Shown here: positions 17,180 to 26,681 of the stretch, piece by piece
How the letters are laid out: each line of letters opens with the position of its first letter
How positions within the stretch are numbered: the first letter of the stretch is position 1
From: Enterobacter soli ATCC BAA-2102
GTDB lineage: Bacteria > Pseudomonadota > Gammaproteobacteria > Enterobacterales > Enterobacteriaceae
DNA: 64,000 nt
NCBI RefSeq assembly: GCF_001654845.1
Contig: NZ_LXES01000049.1
Span: 121,585 to 185,584, forward strand
Direction of reading: 5' to 3'
Program-made: the position numbers and the translations under genes
Notes under the pieces: model-generated
Told to the model about the DNA's origin: nothing
The model's input: the letters and a program-made list of their open reading frames with translations, nothing else
Database searches by the model: none

Positions 17180-18763
17180 ATGGAATGGATTGCCGATCCA
17201 TCAATCTGGGCCGGACTGGTCACGCTGGTGGTCCTCGAATTAGTGCTCGGGATTGATAATCTGGTCTTTATCGCCATCCTCGCCGAAAAACTGCCCCCTT
17301 CACAGCGCGACCGCGCGCGCGTAACGGGCTTACTGCTGGCGATGGTGATGCGACTGCTGCTGCTGGCCTCTATCTCCTGGCTGGTGACGCTCACAAAACC
17401 TCTGGTCACTTTTCATGGCCTGAGTTTCAGCGCCCGCGATCTGATTATGCTGTTCGGCGGGCTATTCCTGCTGTTTAAGGCAACGGTCGAACTCAACGAA
17501 CGGCTCGAAGGCAAAGACAGCGAAAACCCGACCCAACGCCGGGGAGCACGATTCTGGCCTGTGGTGGCGCAAATCGTGGTGCTGGATGCGGTCTTCTCAC
17601 TGGACTCCGTGATCACCGCCGTGGGCATGGTGGACCATCTGGCCGTGATGATGGCAGCGGTGATTATTGCTATCACCCTGATGGTGATGGCCAGCAAAGC
17701 GCTCACACGGTTTGTGAACAGCCATCCGACAATTGTGATCCTGTGTCTCAGCTTCCTGCTGATGATTGGCTTTAGCCTGGTGGCCGATGGTTTTGGGTTC
17801 CATATTCCGAAAGGATACCTGTACGCCGCAATTGGCTTCTCGGTGATCATTGAGTCGCTTAACCAGCTGGCTATTTTCAACCGTCGCCGCTTCTTGTCCG
17901 CGAATCAAAGCCTGCGCCAGCGAACCGCCGATACGGTCATGCGCCTGCTCAGCGGGCAGAAAGAGGATGCCGAGCTTGATGCGGAGTCCGCCTCTCTGCT
18001 GGCCGATCACAACGATAACCCGATTTTTAATCCTCAGGAACGGCTGATGATTGAGCGCGTGCTCAATCTCAATCAGCGCTCGGTCAGCAGTATTATGACC
18101 TCTCGACATGATATCGAGCATATCGACCTGACGGCACCGGAGGCCCAGGTCCGTGCCCTGCTGGACAAAAACCAGCACACCCGCGTGGTGGTCACCGGCG
18201 GTGAAGATGAAGAAGACTTACTGGGGGTGGTACACGTTATTGATCTTCTCCAGCAGCAGTTACGGGGAGATGCACTCGATTTACGCGCGCTGGTGCGTCA
18301 ACCGCTGGTGTTCCCGGAGACGTTGCAGTTGCTGTCTGCGCTGGAGCAGTTCCGTAATGCCCGCACCCACTTTGCCTTTGTGGTGGATGAGTTCGGTTCG
18401 GTTGAAGGGCTGGTCACCCTCAGTGACGTGATGGAAACCATTGCCGGTAATTTGCCGAACGAGGTTGATGAAATTGACGCTCGCCATGATATCCAGAAAA
18501 ACCCGGACGGCTCCTGGACGGCCAACGGCCATATGCCGCTGGAAGACCTGGTGCAGTATGTGCCGTTGCCACTTGATGAGAAGCGCGAATACCACACTAT
18601 CGCGGGCTTGCTGATGGAGTACCTGCAACGTATTCCGCAACCAGGCGAAGAGGTGCAGGTGGGTGATTACCTGATTAAAACGCTCCAGGTTGAAAGCCAT
18701 CGCGTGCAGAAAGTGCAGCTGATACCGCTGCGCAGCGAGGATGAGCTGGATTTTGAGGTTTAA
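17180..18763 (+). CDS. yegH: YegH, TerC-like membrane protein with CBS pair and CorC/HlyC domain
   Basis: A 527-residue inner-membrane protein, same length as E. coli YegH. Domains in order: TerC-family membrane part (about residues 1-240) with acidic residues inside helices, LVLGIDNLVFIAIL and VVLDAVFSLDSVITAVG; two CBS motifs (about 300-425; IMTSRHDIEHIDL and FVVDEFGSVEGLVTLSDVME); and a C-terminal transporter-associated domain (about 440-520; LPLDEKREYHTIAGLLMEYL). Function is not established; relatives are linked to metal-ion handling. Divergent from wza, followed by a REP pair. Confidence 0.95.
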   Translation: MEWIADPSIWAGLVTLVVLELVLGIDNLVFIAILAEKLPPSQRDRARVTGLLLAMVMRLLLLASISWLVTLTKPLVTFHGLSFSARDLIMLFGGLFLLFKATVELNERLEGKDSENPTQRRGARFWPVVAQIVVLDAVFSLDSVITAVGMVDHLAVMMAAVIIAITLMVMASKALTRFVNSHPTIVILCLSFLLMIGFSLVADGFGFHIPKGYLYAAIGFSVIIESLNQLAIFNRRRFLSANQSLRQRTADTVMRLLSGQKEDAELDAESASLLADHNDNPIFNPQERLMIERVLNLNQRSVSSIMTSRHDIEHIDLTAPEAQVRALLDKNQHTRVVVTGGEDEEDLLGVVHVIDLLQQQLRGDALDLRALVRQPLVFPETLQLLSALEQFRNARTHFAFVVDEFGSVEGLVTLSDVMETIAGNLPNEVDEIDARHDIQKNPDGSWTANGHMPLEDLVQYVPLPLDEKREYHTIAGLLMEYLQRIPQPGEEVQVGDYLIKTLQVESHRVQKVQLIPLRSEDELDFEV

Positions 18764-18767
18764 AAAA

Positions 18768-18845
18768 GCCGGGTGGCGCTTCGCTTACCCGGCTTACACT
18801 GTCTGTCTTTTGTAGGCCGGGTAAGGCGAAGCCGCCACCCGGCGC
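18768..18845. repeat. Inverted REP pair (BIME) between yegH and asmA
   Basis: Two REP units in opposite orientation between convergent genes: GCCGGGTGGCGCTTCGCTTA with its pairing CCCGGC (18768-18793), and GTAGGCCGGGTAAGGCGAAG with GCCACCCGGC (18812-18845). Transcription from both genes ends here, so the pair may protect both mRNA ends or act as a terminator; this is inference. Confidence 0.88.
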
Positions 18846-18852
18846 GTCAGAC

Positions 18853-20703
18853 TCAAAGCTTATCTAACAGCTTCTTCACGTCCTTTCCGCTTTGCGAATC
18901 CTTATTACGATCTGCCCAGTCGCTCAGTCGACGCTTCGCTTCATCCTGCAAATGCTTACGCAGAACTTGATCCACCTGGAGGCTGTAGTTCAGCGTCTGC
19001 CATTTGCCGTACACATTCAGCGGGATCGGCGTTTCTTTCAGGAAGTCGATCAACTTGCTCTCGCCTTCCCAGCCGGACAACACACGCACTTTAAATCGCG
19101 TATCCGCTGTCTCTTTCACCAGATCGAGCGTACCGGCTCCGGTTAATGACAGTAAAGACGATGTCCCTTCCATGCTATCCAGCGAAAGCTGCCCGTTGTC
19201 CAGGGTCAGATCCGTGGTAAATGAGTCAAGACGCGTTGCGCTGTCGTAGTTCTCTTTTGCCTTCACATCGCTGCTGCGTTCAACCGCCTGCTGCACCAGT
19301 TGCTGGAAGTTGAGTCCTTCCATGCGGGTGTCTTTCAGATCAAGATGCGCCTGCCCCTGCCACTCACGGCGGAAAGCATCAGCATCAATCCTGTTACCGG
19401 AGAAATCCCCCGCCAGCGTCATCTGCCCGGTCAATGAGATCGGATAATTGAAAGCTTTAAGGATGGTGCCAATCTCAACGTTTTCGAGGCGCGGCTGGAA
19501 TTCTGCCGTCGGGTTATCGTTACGCACATCCAGAGTGCCAGGTAACGACAGGTGCCCTGCGCCCATTTTGCCGCTGAGTTCAGAGATAACCAGCAGGCCA
19601 TTATGGTTGAACATCTGGCTGCTGACGTCAGTGAAGTCGATACCGCGCCAGCGCACACTGTTAGCCTTGAGCAAGACATCAGCAGTAAAGCCACGCAGCC
19701 CATTGTAATCAGGCTGGTCAAGATTCGAGGAAATCACAGGACGCGGCTGCTTCACCTGGCTTTGACCGTTCTGCGGCGCGTCTGTGCTGGCGGCATCCGG
19801 TGAAGAAGCTGCGAGCAGATTTTCCAGATTGAGCTTATCGAATTGCAGGTTGAACACCCACTTCGGTTTTTCCGCAAGTGAAACGCTCGCCTGCCCTTTC
19901 AGGCTACTGTCATTGGCCTGCAAATTAAGATTATCCAGCTCAAGCTGTTTAAGCTCTTCACGCCAGACCGCCTGTAACGTGCCCTGACCGGTAATCCCCT
20001 GCGTCGGCAGGTCTGCGCCCGTCAGCTGCCAGTTAAGCTGCTGGATATCCGCCGTCATCTGATGCGGATAATCTGCGGCGTTAACATTCGCGTTCAGTGA
20101 CAACGTCAGATCCCGCTGATCGCGGTTAACACGCCCGGAAAATTCAATGGAAGCCTGATGATTTGCATCCTGCTCCATCTTCAGGCTGATATTGCGCACG
20201 GTGACCTGTTCGTCGTCTTCATGCTGGAACACGAGAACGCTGTCGGCCACTTTCAGGCTGCCAATATCAAAAGACCAGCCGGCATCAGACGGTGCATCCG
20301 GCAGGGTATTTTCACGCGGCGCAACCGGTGCATCGGATTTACGGACAGCTTCGGTTTGCGGAGTAAGCTGGATCACCGCACCTTTGAGCATCACCTGGTT
20401 GACCTGGAGCTGATGCGAAAAGAGCGGGATCAGAGCGACATCAAGACGCATGTTGTCTGCCGACACCAGCGGCGTTTCCGCCCCAGGAGCGGTTAACGAC
20501 ATACGGCCAGAGAGGATGCTGAGCTGCGGCCAGACGTGCCAGCGCAGCGGCCCATCAAGCTTCAGTTGATATCCGCTGCGCGCCTCGACCTGGCGCACCA
20601 TGTACCCACGAAAATCATTTGGGTTAACCAGCAGAACCAACGCTGAAAGGCCAGCTACCAGCACCACCAGCAAAATCATCAGCGTTGTCAGTACTCTTCT
20701 CAT
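18853..20703 (-). CDS. asmA: AsmA, inner-membrane-anchored AsmA-family protein
   Basis: A 616-residue protein of the AsmA family, whose larger members bridge the periplasm and move phospholipid; E. coli asmA was found as a suppressor of assembly-defective OmpF. One N-terminal TM (VLTTLMILLVVLVAGLSALVLLV) is followed by a long beta-rich periplasmic body with the family start FRGYMVRQVEARSGYQLKLDGPL and the conserved C-terminal region LTGAGTLDLVKETAD. Same strand as dcd, which lies 22 bp upstream, and probably cotranscribed with it. E. coli AsmA is of almost the same length. Confidence 0.96.
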   Translation of the reverse strand: MRRVLTTLMILLVVLVAGLSALVLLVNPNDFRGYMVRQVEARSGYQLKLDGPLRWHVWPQLSILSGRMSLTAPGAETPLVSADNMRLDVALIPLFSHQLQVNQVMLKGAVIQLTPQTEAVRKSDAPVAPRENTLPDAPSDAGWSFDIGSLKVADSVLVFQHEDDEQVTVRNISLKMEQDANHQASIEFSGRVNRDQRDLTLSLNANVNAADYPHQMTADIQQLNWQLTGADLPTQGITGQGTLQAVWREELKQLELDNLNLQANDSSLKGQASVSLAEKPKWVFNLQFDKLNLENLLAASSPDAASTDAPQNGQSQVKQPRPVISSNLDQPDYNGLRGFTADVLLKANSVRWRGIDFTDVSSQMFNHNGLLVISELSGKMGAGHLSLPGTLDVRNDNPTAEFQPRLENVEIGTILKAFNYPISLTGQMTLAGDFSGNRIDADAFRREWQGQAHLDLKDTRMEGLNFQQLVQQAVERSSDVKAKENYDSATRLDSFTTDLTLDNGQLSLDSMEGTSSLLSLTGAGTLDLVKETADTRFKVRVLSGWEGESKLIDFLKETPIPLNVYGKWQTLNYSLQVDQVLRKHLQDEAKRRLSDWADRNKDSQSGKDVKKLLDKL

Positions 20704-20725
20704 GGCATCCTCAATGGACTAACAA

Positions 20726-21307
20726 TCAGTCTTTATCGATACGGCTGGCGACGGCACCTTGCTGATCGCGGTATTTAGCATCCTGACGGCGATTGTAAGG
20801 GCGTGCTGCCGGGCCAGTCAGCGGCTCGAAGCTCAGGGCCCCAATCATCATCCCAGGACGCAGCGCCAGCGGCAGTTTACCGGCATTGAAAAACTCCAGC
20901 ACGATGCGGCCAGACCAGCCCGGATCGATACGGTGCGCGGTCACGTGCACCATCAGCCCCAGACGCGCCAGAGAAGAACGGCCATCCAGCCAGCCAACCA
21001 GGTCAGCCGGAAGCGTGACGGACTCAAAGGTCACCGCCAGCGCGAGTTCGCCAGGATGAAGGTAAAACGCTTCCCCTTCATCAAGCACAATTTCGTCACT
21101 CATTACGCGGTCAAGCGCAGCGCTGACTTCATCTTTCGGCCCGCTGAGGTCGATAAATGGCGCAGTATGGCCGCTGAACGTACGGAATTTATTCCCCAGA
21201 CGCACATCAACGGTCACACCGTTGATACGTTCCACTGGCGGACGCGGAGTAATAGACAGGCGGCCTTCATCCAGCCAGGCTTCTATATCTTGGTCACAAA
21301 GACGCAT
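20726..21307 (-). CDS. dcd: dCTP deaminase Dcd
   Basis: Deaminates dCTP to dUTP, the main source of dUMP for thymidylate synthesis in enterics. It has 193 residues, identical in length to E. coli. The trimeric dUTPase-like fold motifs are present: GWLDGRSSLARLGLMVHVTAHRIDPGW, with the catalytic Glu in VLEFFNAGKLPLAL. Located between udk (91 bp upstream) and asmA (22 bp downstream), the order conserved in enterics. Confidence 0.98.
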   Translation of the reverse strand: MRLCDQDIEAWLDEGRLSITPRPPVERINGVTVDVRLGNKFRTFSGHTAPFIDLSGPKDEVSAALDRVMSDEIVLDEGEAFYLHPGELALAVTFESVTLPADLVGWLDGRSSLARLGLMVHVTAHRIDPGWSGRIVLEFFNAGKLPLALRPGMMIGALSFEPLTGPAARPYNRRQDAKYRDQQGAVASRIDKD

Positions 21308-21398
21308 GGCACTTTCTCCTTTCGTGCATCAATCCCTGAAGCCTGTCAGGCTCCAGGGCAAACCAGGTTATCTCTGAACGGTACACAATTCGCGCGGT

Positions 21399-22040
21399 TT
21401 ATTCAAAAAACTGGCTGATTTTCGCTTTTAAGATATCAATGGCGATACGGTTTTTACCGCCGCGAGGCACGATGATATCGGCGTATTGCTTGGACGGTTC
21501 GATAAATTGCAGGAACATCGGACGAACGGTTTTCTGGTATTGCGCCATCACGGAGTCCATCGAACGGCCACGTTCGTTAACGTCACGCTTAATACGACGC
21601 ATCAGGCAGATGTCCAGCGGGGTATCAACAAAGATAGAGAAGTTCATTGATTCACGCAGGCGAGCATCTGTCAGTAACAGAATGCCCTCAAGGATGATGA
21701 CCTTTTTCGGTTCAATGCGTACCGTTTCTTTAGTACGGGTATGCTCAACGTAACTGTAAACAGGCAGTTCAATCGCCTGGCCGCTTTTAAGCGCTTCTAA
21801 ATGCTGGAACAGCAGGCTGTGATCCATCGCATTCGGATGGTCATAGTTGGTTTTAACGCGCTCTTCCATCGAGAGATGCGATTGATCTTTATAATAGCTA
21901 TCTTCGGGAATGACACCGATGTGCTCATCACCAACTTGTTCACGCAGTTCGCGATAAAGCGTACTGGCAATAAGACTTTTACCTGAAGCCGATGCGCCGG
22001 CGATGCCGATAATGACGCACTGATGAGACTTATCAGTCAT
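21399..22040 (-). CDS. udk: Uridine/cytidine kinase Udk
   Basis: Phosphorylates uridine and cytidine to UMP and CMP in pyrimidine salvage; cytosolic. The start at 22040 (MTDKSHQCVIIGIAGASAS) gives 213 residues, as in E. coli; the frame is open 42 codons further upstream but without similarity. Walker A is GIAGASASGKS (residues 12-22). IIPEDS-like and YDHPNAMD motifs and the R-rich lid (RRIKRDVNERGRS) are present. It heads the udk-dcd-asmA set and is divergent from dgcE. Confidence 0.97.
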   Translation of the reverse strand: MTDKSHQCVIIGIAGASASGKSLIASTLYRELREQVGDEHIGVIPEDSYYKDQSHLSMEERVKTNYDHPNAMDHSLLFQHLEALKSGQAIELPVYSYVEHTRTKETVRIEPKKVIILEGILLLTDARLRESMNFSIFVDTPLDICLMRRIKRDVNERGRSMDSVMAQYQKTVRPMFLQFIEPSKQYADIIVPRGGKNRIAIDILKAKISQFFE

Positions 22041-22383
22041 AAATTTAGCGACCTGATTAACCTGGATGTTAAGGAAGGACGACGCCGGAGCGTCAAACGC
22101 GGCAATTATAGGGATTTCGCGGGCGTGATACCAGTCGAATACACAGGTTATGCGAGACAGCATCAAAAGTGACTTTTCATTCCCTTAACGAAATTTTAAT
22201 GACCATTTTTTCGGCGTTTAACATGAATTTTTTGCAGAGTAACTATTTAATAAGTCTATGATGTCAAATTATGAGCAGTCGCCATATGAATTGTAAATTG
22301 TTTGTACTAGCATAAACGAAATTCAAAAATTCACTCGTCTGGACCTGTTTCCGGACGGCCTCGCGTCCCTGGATAAAGCGGTA
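22041..22383. other. Divergent intergenic region udk/dgcE
   Basis: 343 bp with no supported gene. It must hold the promoters of udk (minus) and dgcE (plus). The part from 22190 to 22330 is AT-rich with several A/T tracts; I cannot assign -35/-10 boxes with confidence. Confidence 0.6.
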
Positions 22384-25300
22384 ATGAATAAACAATACCA
22401 GCGGGTTTTGGTTACCACCCCACATCCTTTACTGCGACTTGTCTGTCTGGGCCTGGTCACCTTTATCTTTACGTTGTTCTCGCTTGAACTGACCCGTTTT
22501 GGAACGCTCCTGGCGCCACTATGGTTCCCGACGTCAATTATGATGGTCGCGTTTTACCGTCACGCAGGGAAAATGTGGCCCGGTATTGCGCTGGCCTGTT
22601 CCTTTGGCAATGTTTTTGCCTCCTGGCTGCTTTTCTCATGGGAGTCGATCAGCCTCGCCTACACGGTGATTAACATCATTGAAGCGAGTATCGGCGCATT
22701 ACTGCTACGCAAACTGTTACCCTGGTACAATCCGCTGCAAAATCTCAATGACTGGGTTCGTCTGGCCTTCGGTAGCGCCCTGGTGCCGCCGCTGATTGGC
22801 GGGATCCTGGTTCACTTTATTGTTCCAGGTCCGGAGCCGCTGCGTAACTTTCTGGTCTGGGTATTATCAGAGTCTATCGGCGCACTGGCACTGGTACCAT
22901 TAGGCTTACTGTTTAAGCCGCACTATCTGCTACGCCACCGTGACCCGCGTCTGCTGCTGGAAACACTTGTGACCATGGCGATTACGCTGGTCCTGAGCTG
23001 GATTGCAATTACCTGGCTTCCGTGGCCGTTTACCTGCGTCATTGTCCTGCTGATGTGGAGCGCGGTGCGCCTGCCGCGTCTGGAAGCGTTCCTGGTGTTT
23101 TTGGTCACCGTGATGATGGTGTCGCTGATGATGGCACAAAATCCCACGCCGATGACAACCCAAAATACAAGCGCAATGCTCAACGCGCCGTGGTTGCCAT
23201 TCCTGATGATGCTGCTGCCGGCCAACGTCATGACCATGGTGATGTATGCCTTTCGGGCTGAACGCAAGCACATTACCGAAAGCGAAGAACGTTTTCGCAA
23301 CGCGATGGAATATTCCGCCATCGGTATGGCATTAGTCGGCATTGAAGGTCAGTGGCTCCAGGCCAACAAAGCGCTATGTAATTTTTTGGGATATACCCAG
23401 GCCGAGTTGCAATCCCTCACCTTCCAGCAACTGACCTGGCCTGACGATTTAAACTCCGACCTCGAACAGCTGGAACAGCTGATCAACGGGGACATCAACA
23501 CCTATTCGCTGGAAAAACGCTACTACACCCGTCACGGGGAAGTCGTCTGGGCGCTGCTCGCCGTCTCGGTTGTGCGCCATGCGGATGGCACGCCCCTCTA
23601 TTTTATTGCCCAGATTGAAGACATTAACGACCTGAAACAGACGGAATGGGTGAATAAGCGTCTGATGGAGCGTATTACGCTCGCCAATGAAGCGGGGGGT
23701 ATTGGTATCTGGGAATGGGATCTTGAGCCAGACATCATCAGCTGGGACAAAAAAATGTTCGAGCTGTATGAAATCCCGCCGCACATCAAGCCTACCTGGC
23801 AAATCTGGCATGAAGCGATGTTGCCGGAAGATCGCCCTCACGCTGAACAGGTGATCCGCGATTCACTGATGGCAAGGCTGCCGTTTAAGCTGGAGTTCCG
23901 CATTCGGGTGAAAGAAGGCGTGCGCCATATCCGCTCTCTTGCCAACCGGGTGTTGAATAAACAGGGCGAAGTTGAGCGTCTGCTGGGCATCAACATGGAT
24001 ATGACCGAAGTTAAACAGCTTAACGAGGCCTTATTCCAGGAAAAAGAGCGCCTGCACATTACCCTCGATTCCATCGGTGAAGCGGTGCTTTGTACCGATA
24101 TCGACATGAACGTCACCTTTATGAACCCTGTCGCCGAGAAGATGAGCGGCTGGCCTCAGGTTGAAGCCATTGGTCAGCCCATCCTGAAGGTTCTACATAT
24201 TACCTTTGGCGAAAACGGCCCTCTGATGGAAAACATCCACAGCGGTGATATGTCGCGCTCCGATATCGAACAGGATGTGGTGCTGAACTGCCGCAGCGGC
24301 GGAAGTTTTGATATTCATTACAGCATCACGCCGCTCAGTACGCTGGATGGGCAAAATATCGGTTCGGTACTGGTTATCCAGGATGTTACCGAATCACGTA
24401 AAATGCTGCGTCAGCTGAGTTATAGTGCCTCTCACGATGCCCTCACCCACCTGGCGAACCGCGTGAGCTTTGAAAACCATCTCAAGCGGCTGTTACAGAC
24501 GGTTCAGGAAACTCGCCAGCGTCATGCGCTGGTGTTTATCGATCTTGACCGCTTCAAAGCCGTCAACGATACGGCAGGCCATGCGGCGGGCGATGCCCTG
24601 CTGCGCGAGCTTTCATCGTTAATGCTGACCATGCTGCGTTCAAGCGATGTGCTGGCGCGTCTGGGTGGCGATGAGTTTGGTCTGCTGCTGCCCGACTGTA
24701 ATATCGAAAGCGCACGTTATATCGCAGGGCGCCTGATCCACGCCATCAACGACTATCACTTTATGTGGGAAGGCCGCCTGCATCGTATCGGCGCCAGTGC
24801 GGGGATCACCCTGATTGACGAAAATAACTACCAGGCCGCAGAAGTGATGTCTCAGGCGGATATCGCCTGTTACGCCTCCAAGAACAACGGCCGCGGCGTG
24901 GTCACGGTCTACGAGCCTCAGCAGGAACGTGTTCACACTACGCGCGGCATGATGTCGCTCGATGAACAGTGGCATATGATTAAAGACAATCATCTGCTGA
25001 TGATTGCCCGCAGCGTGGCCTCTCCGCGCATCCCGGAAAGCAGTAATTTCTGGCTGATTTCGCTGCGGCTGTGGACCAGCCAGGGCGAAGTGCAGGAAGA
25101 ACACGCGTTCCGTGCCGGGCTGGCCGAACCTGAACTGCTGCACGCCCTCGACAGACGTATTTTCAGTGAGTTTTTCCGGACCTATGCCGCGCAGGTTTCC
25201 AGCAAAGGAATGGGTGTCGCCCTGCCGCTTTCAGAGGCGGGTTTAGCCAGCGTCACGCTGGTCGATGAACTGCTCGAACTGCTGGAACAAGGCCCGTTCC

Positions 25301-25713
25301 CGGGGCGTCTGCTGCATCTGATTATCACCATTGACGTTCTGAACAACCCGGATCCAAACGTACAGAGTGGGCTGCAAAAACTCCGTCACGTTGGCTGTCG
25401 CGTGGTGTTAAGCCAGGTCGGGCGCGATATGGACATCTTTAACCAGCTGAGCATCAATATGGCCGATTACCTGATGCTGGATGCGGAAGTGGTGACCAAC
25501 GTCCACGGTAATCTGATGGATGAGATGACGGTGACCATTATTCAGGGCCACGCGGATCGTCTGGGAATGAAAACTATCGCCGGGCCAAGCAATCAGCCGA
25601 TCATGATGGACACCCTATCCGGCATTGGCATCGACTTTATCTATGGCGACACCATCGCCGAGCCGCAGCCGCTGGAATTACTGCTGAACACCAGTTACTT
25701 CGCCATCAACTAA
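22384..25713 (+). CDS. dgcE: Diguanylate cyclase DgcE (YegE)
   Basis: A 1109-residue membrane protein that makes c-di-GMP; in E. coli it drives the CsgD/curli and cellulose switch. Domains in order: MASE1 sensor with about eight TM segments (residues 10-300), three PAS domains (about 305-430, 430-555 and 560-685), GGDEF domain (about 690-850) with intact RLGGDEFG near residue 760, and a C-terminal EAL-like domain without the EAL motif, so probably no phosphodiesterase activity. The E. coli protein is 1105 residues with the same plan. The 3' end overlaps convergent alkA by 36 bp. Confidence 0.96.
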   Translation: MNKQYQRVLVTTPHPLLRLVCLGLVTFIFTLFSLELTRFGTLLAPLWFPTSIMMVAFYRHAGKMWPGIALACSFGNVFASWLLFSWESISLAYTVINIIEASIGALLLRKLLPWYNPLQNLNDWVRLAFGSALVPPLIGGILVHFIVPGPEPLRNFLVWVLSESIGALALVPLGLLFKPHYLLRHRDPRLLLETLVTMAITLVLSWIAITWLPWPFTCVIVLLMWSAVRLPRLEAFLVFLVTVMMVSLMMAQNPTPMTTQNTSAMLNAPWLPFLMMLLPANVMTMVMYAFRAERKHITESEERFRNAMEYSAIGMALVGIEGQWLQANKALCNFLGYTQAELQSLTFQQLTWPDDLNSDLEQLEQLINGDINTYSLEKRYYTRHGEVVWALLAVSVVRHADGTPLYFIAQIEDINDLKQTEWVNKRLMERITLANEAGGIGIWEWDLEPDIISWDKKMFELYEIPPHIKPTWQIWHEAMLPEDRPHAEQVIRDSLMARLPFKLEFRIRVKEGVRHIRSLANRVLNKQGEVERLLGINMDMTEVKQLNEALFQEKERLHITLDSIGEAVLCTDIDMNVTFMNPVAEKMSGWPQVEAIGQPILKVLHITFGENGPLMENIHSGDMSRSDIEQDVVLNCRSGGSFDIHYSITPLSTLDGQNIGSVLVIQDVTESRKMLRQLSYSASHDALTHLANRVSFENHLKRLLQTVQETRQRHALVFIDLDRFKAVNDTAGHAAGDALLRELSSLMLTMLRSSDVLARLGGDEFGLLLPDCNIESARYIAGRLIHAINDYHFMWEGRLHRIGASAGITLIDENNYQAAEVMSQADIACYASKNNGRGVVTVYEPQQERVHTTRGMMSLDEQWHMIKDNHLLMIARSVASPRIPESSNFWLISLRLWTSQGEVQEEHAFRAGLAEPELLHALDRRIFSEFFRTYAAQVSSKGMGVALPLSEAGLASVTLVDELLELLEQGPFPGRLLHLIITIDVLNNPDPNVQSGLQKLRHVGCRVVLSQVGRDMDIFNQLSINMADYLMLDAEVVTNVHGNLMDEMTVTIIQGHADRLGMKTIAGPSNQPIMMDTLSGIGIDFIYGDTIAEPQPLELLLNTSYFAIN

Positions 25714-26550
25714 CGGCGTCCAGCCGTCGGTGTACCAGATGTGCAGTAACGCGTAGGAACGCCACGGCTGCCAGCGCTCGGCATAGCGCCGGATTTGTGC
25801 CGGAGTCATCCCGGCAAAACGCTGCTTGATGAGATAATCATCCGGCAGGAACACATCCTTTGCCTGCCATCCCCGAAGCGCAAGATAGTTGGCCGTCCAG
25901 CGGCCAATTCCAGGCCGCTGCTGTAACGCCTTCATTCCTGCGTCAATATCATCCGGCGGCGTCAGCGGGAATGTTCCGTCGACCACGGACTGCGCCAGAT
26001 GAATCAGCGATTCAGCCCGCTTAACGGGCATTCCGAGCGCCTTTAACGCCAGCGGATCGGCCGCTGCAAGTGCGTCAGGGGTGGGAAAGCAGAGGTAGTC
26101 AGGGAAACCTTTCACCGGCGCGCCACATAGCGCAACCACGCGCGCCGCCAGTTTCGCCGCCATCGCCACGCTCACCAGTTGCCCCAGAATCGCCCTAACG
26201 CCCTGCTCCCAGGCATCCATCGAACCCGGCAAGCGAAGCCCTGGCCGGGCTGCGCCCAGTTCGCCGAGCGTGGCAAGGACTTGCTGTGGTTCGCAGGTAA
26301 GATCGAACAAACGTTCAATCCGTGCCAGGCAGGCCGATGCTACAGGAACCAGCCCCGGGCTGAGCGTGATCTTCAGGGTGCAGGTATCGGTATCGGGCGT
26401 GACGCGAAACACGCCCTGATGGCCGTCGCAGGCGAAACTGCGCTCGTACCAGGTATCCGTTACGGTTTCGACGCCCGTCACCGCACGCGCGCCAAGAAAG
26501 CCAAACATCCATTGCCAGTCGTAGGGGGGTTGCCAGTTCAGGGTGTACAT
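25678..26550 (-). CDS. alkA: DNA-3-methyladenine glycosylase II AlkA
   Basis: Base-excision repair glycosylase removing 3-methyladenine and other alkylated bases; part of the Ada response in E. coli. The start at 26550 (MYTLNWQPPYDWQWMFGFL) matches E. coli AlkA; 29 upstream codons that are open carry no similarity. It has 290 residues against 282 in E. coli. The helix-hairpin-helix and GPD region is PGIGRWTANYLALRGWQAKDVFLPDDYLIKQRF, with the catalytic aspartate in VFLPDD. The C-terminus (DGWTPLVDGEVTGVQQ) is longer than in E. coli and is encoded inside the end of dgcE. No clear Ada box seen. Confidence 0.96.
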   Translation of the reverse strand: MYTLNWQPPYDWQWMFGFLGARAVTGVETVTDTWYERSFACDGHQGVFRVTPDTDTCTLKITLSPGLVPVASACLARIERLFDLTCEPQQVLATLGELGAARPGLRLPGSMDAWEQGVRAILGQLVSVAMAAKLAARVVALCGAPVKGFPDYLCFPTPDALAAADPLALKALGMPVKRAESLIHLAQSVVDGTFPLTPPDDIDAGMKALQQRPGIGRWTANYLALRGWQAKDVFLPDDYLIKQRFAGMTPAQIRRYAERWQPWRSYALLHIWYTDGWTPLVDGEVTGVQQ

Positions 26551-26681
26551 CGCGACTCCTTTTAGGTTCACCACAGCATAAACCGAACAGGCTTGTTTCG
26601 CCTTGCTTTCATATTCCTGTTGTCGCAGGCCGGACATTTCGCTAAAGTCTCGCCCCTTCTCACTGGCATGGGGATTTCTAC

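Noticed and set aside
23022..23261. Possible extra small frames within dgcE
   Set aside because: All fall inside the MASE1 coding region and show no start signals.
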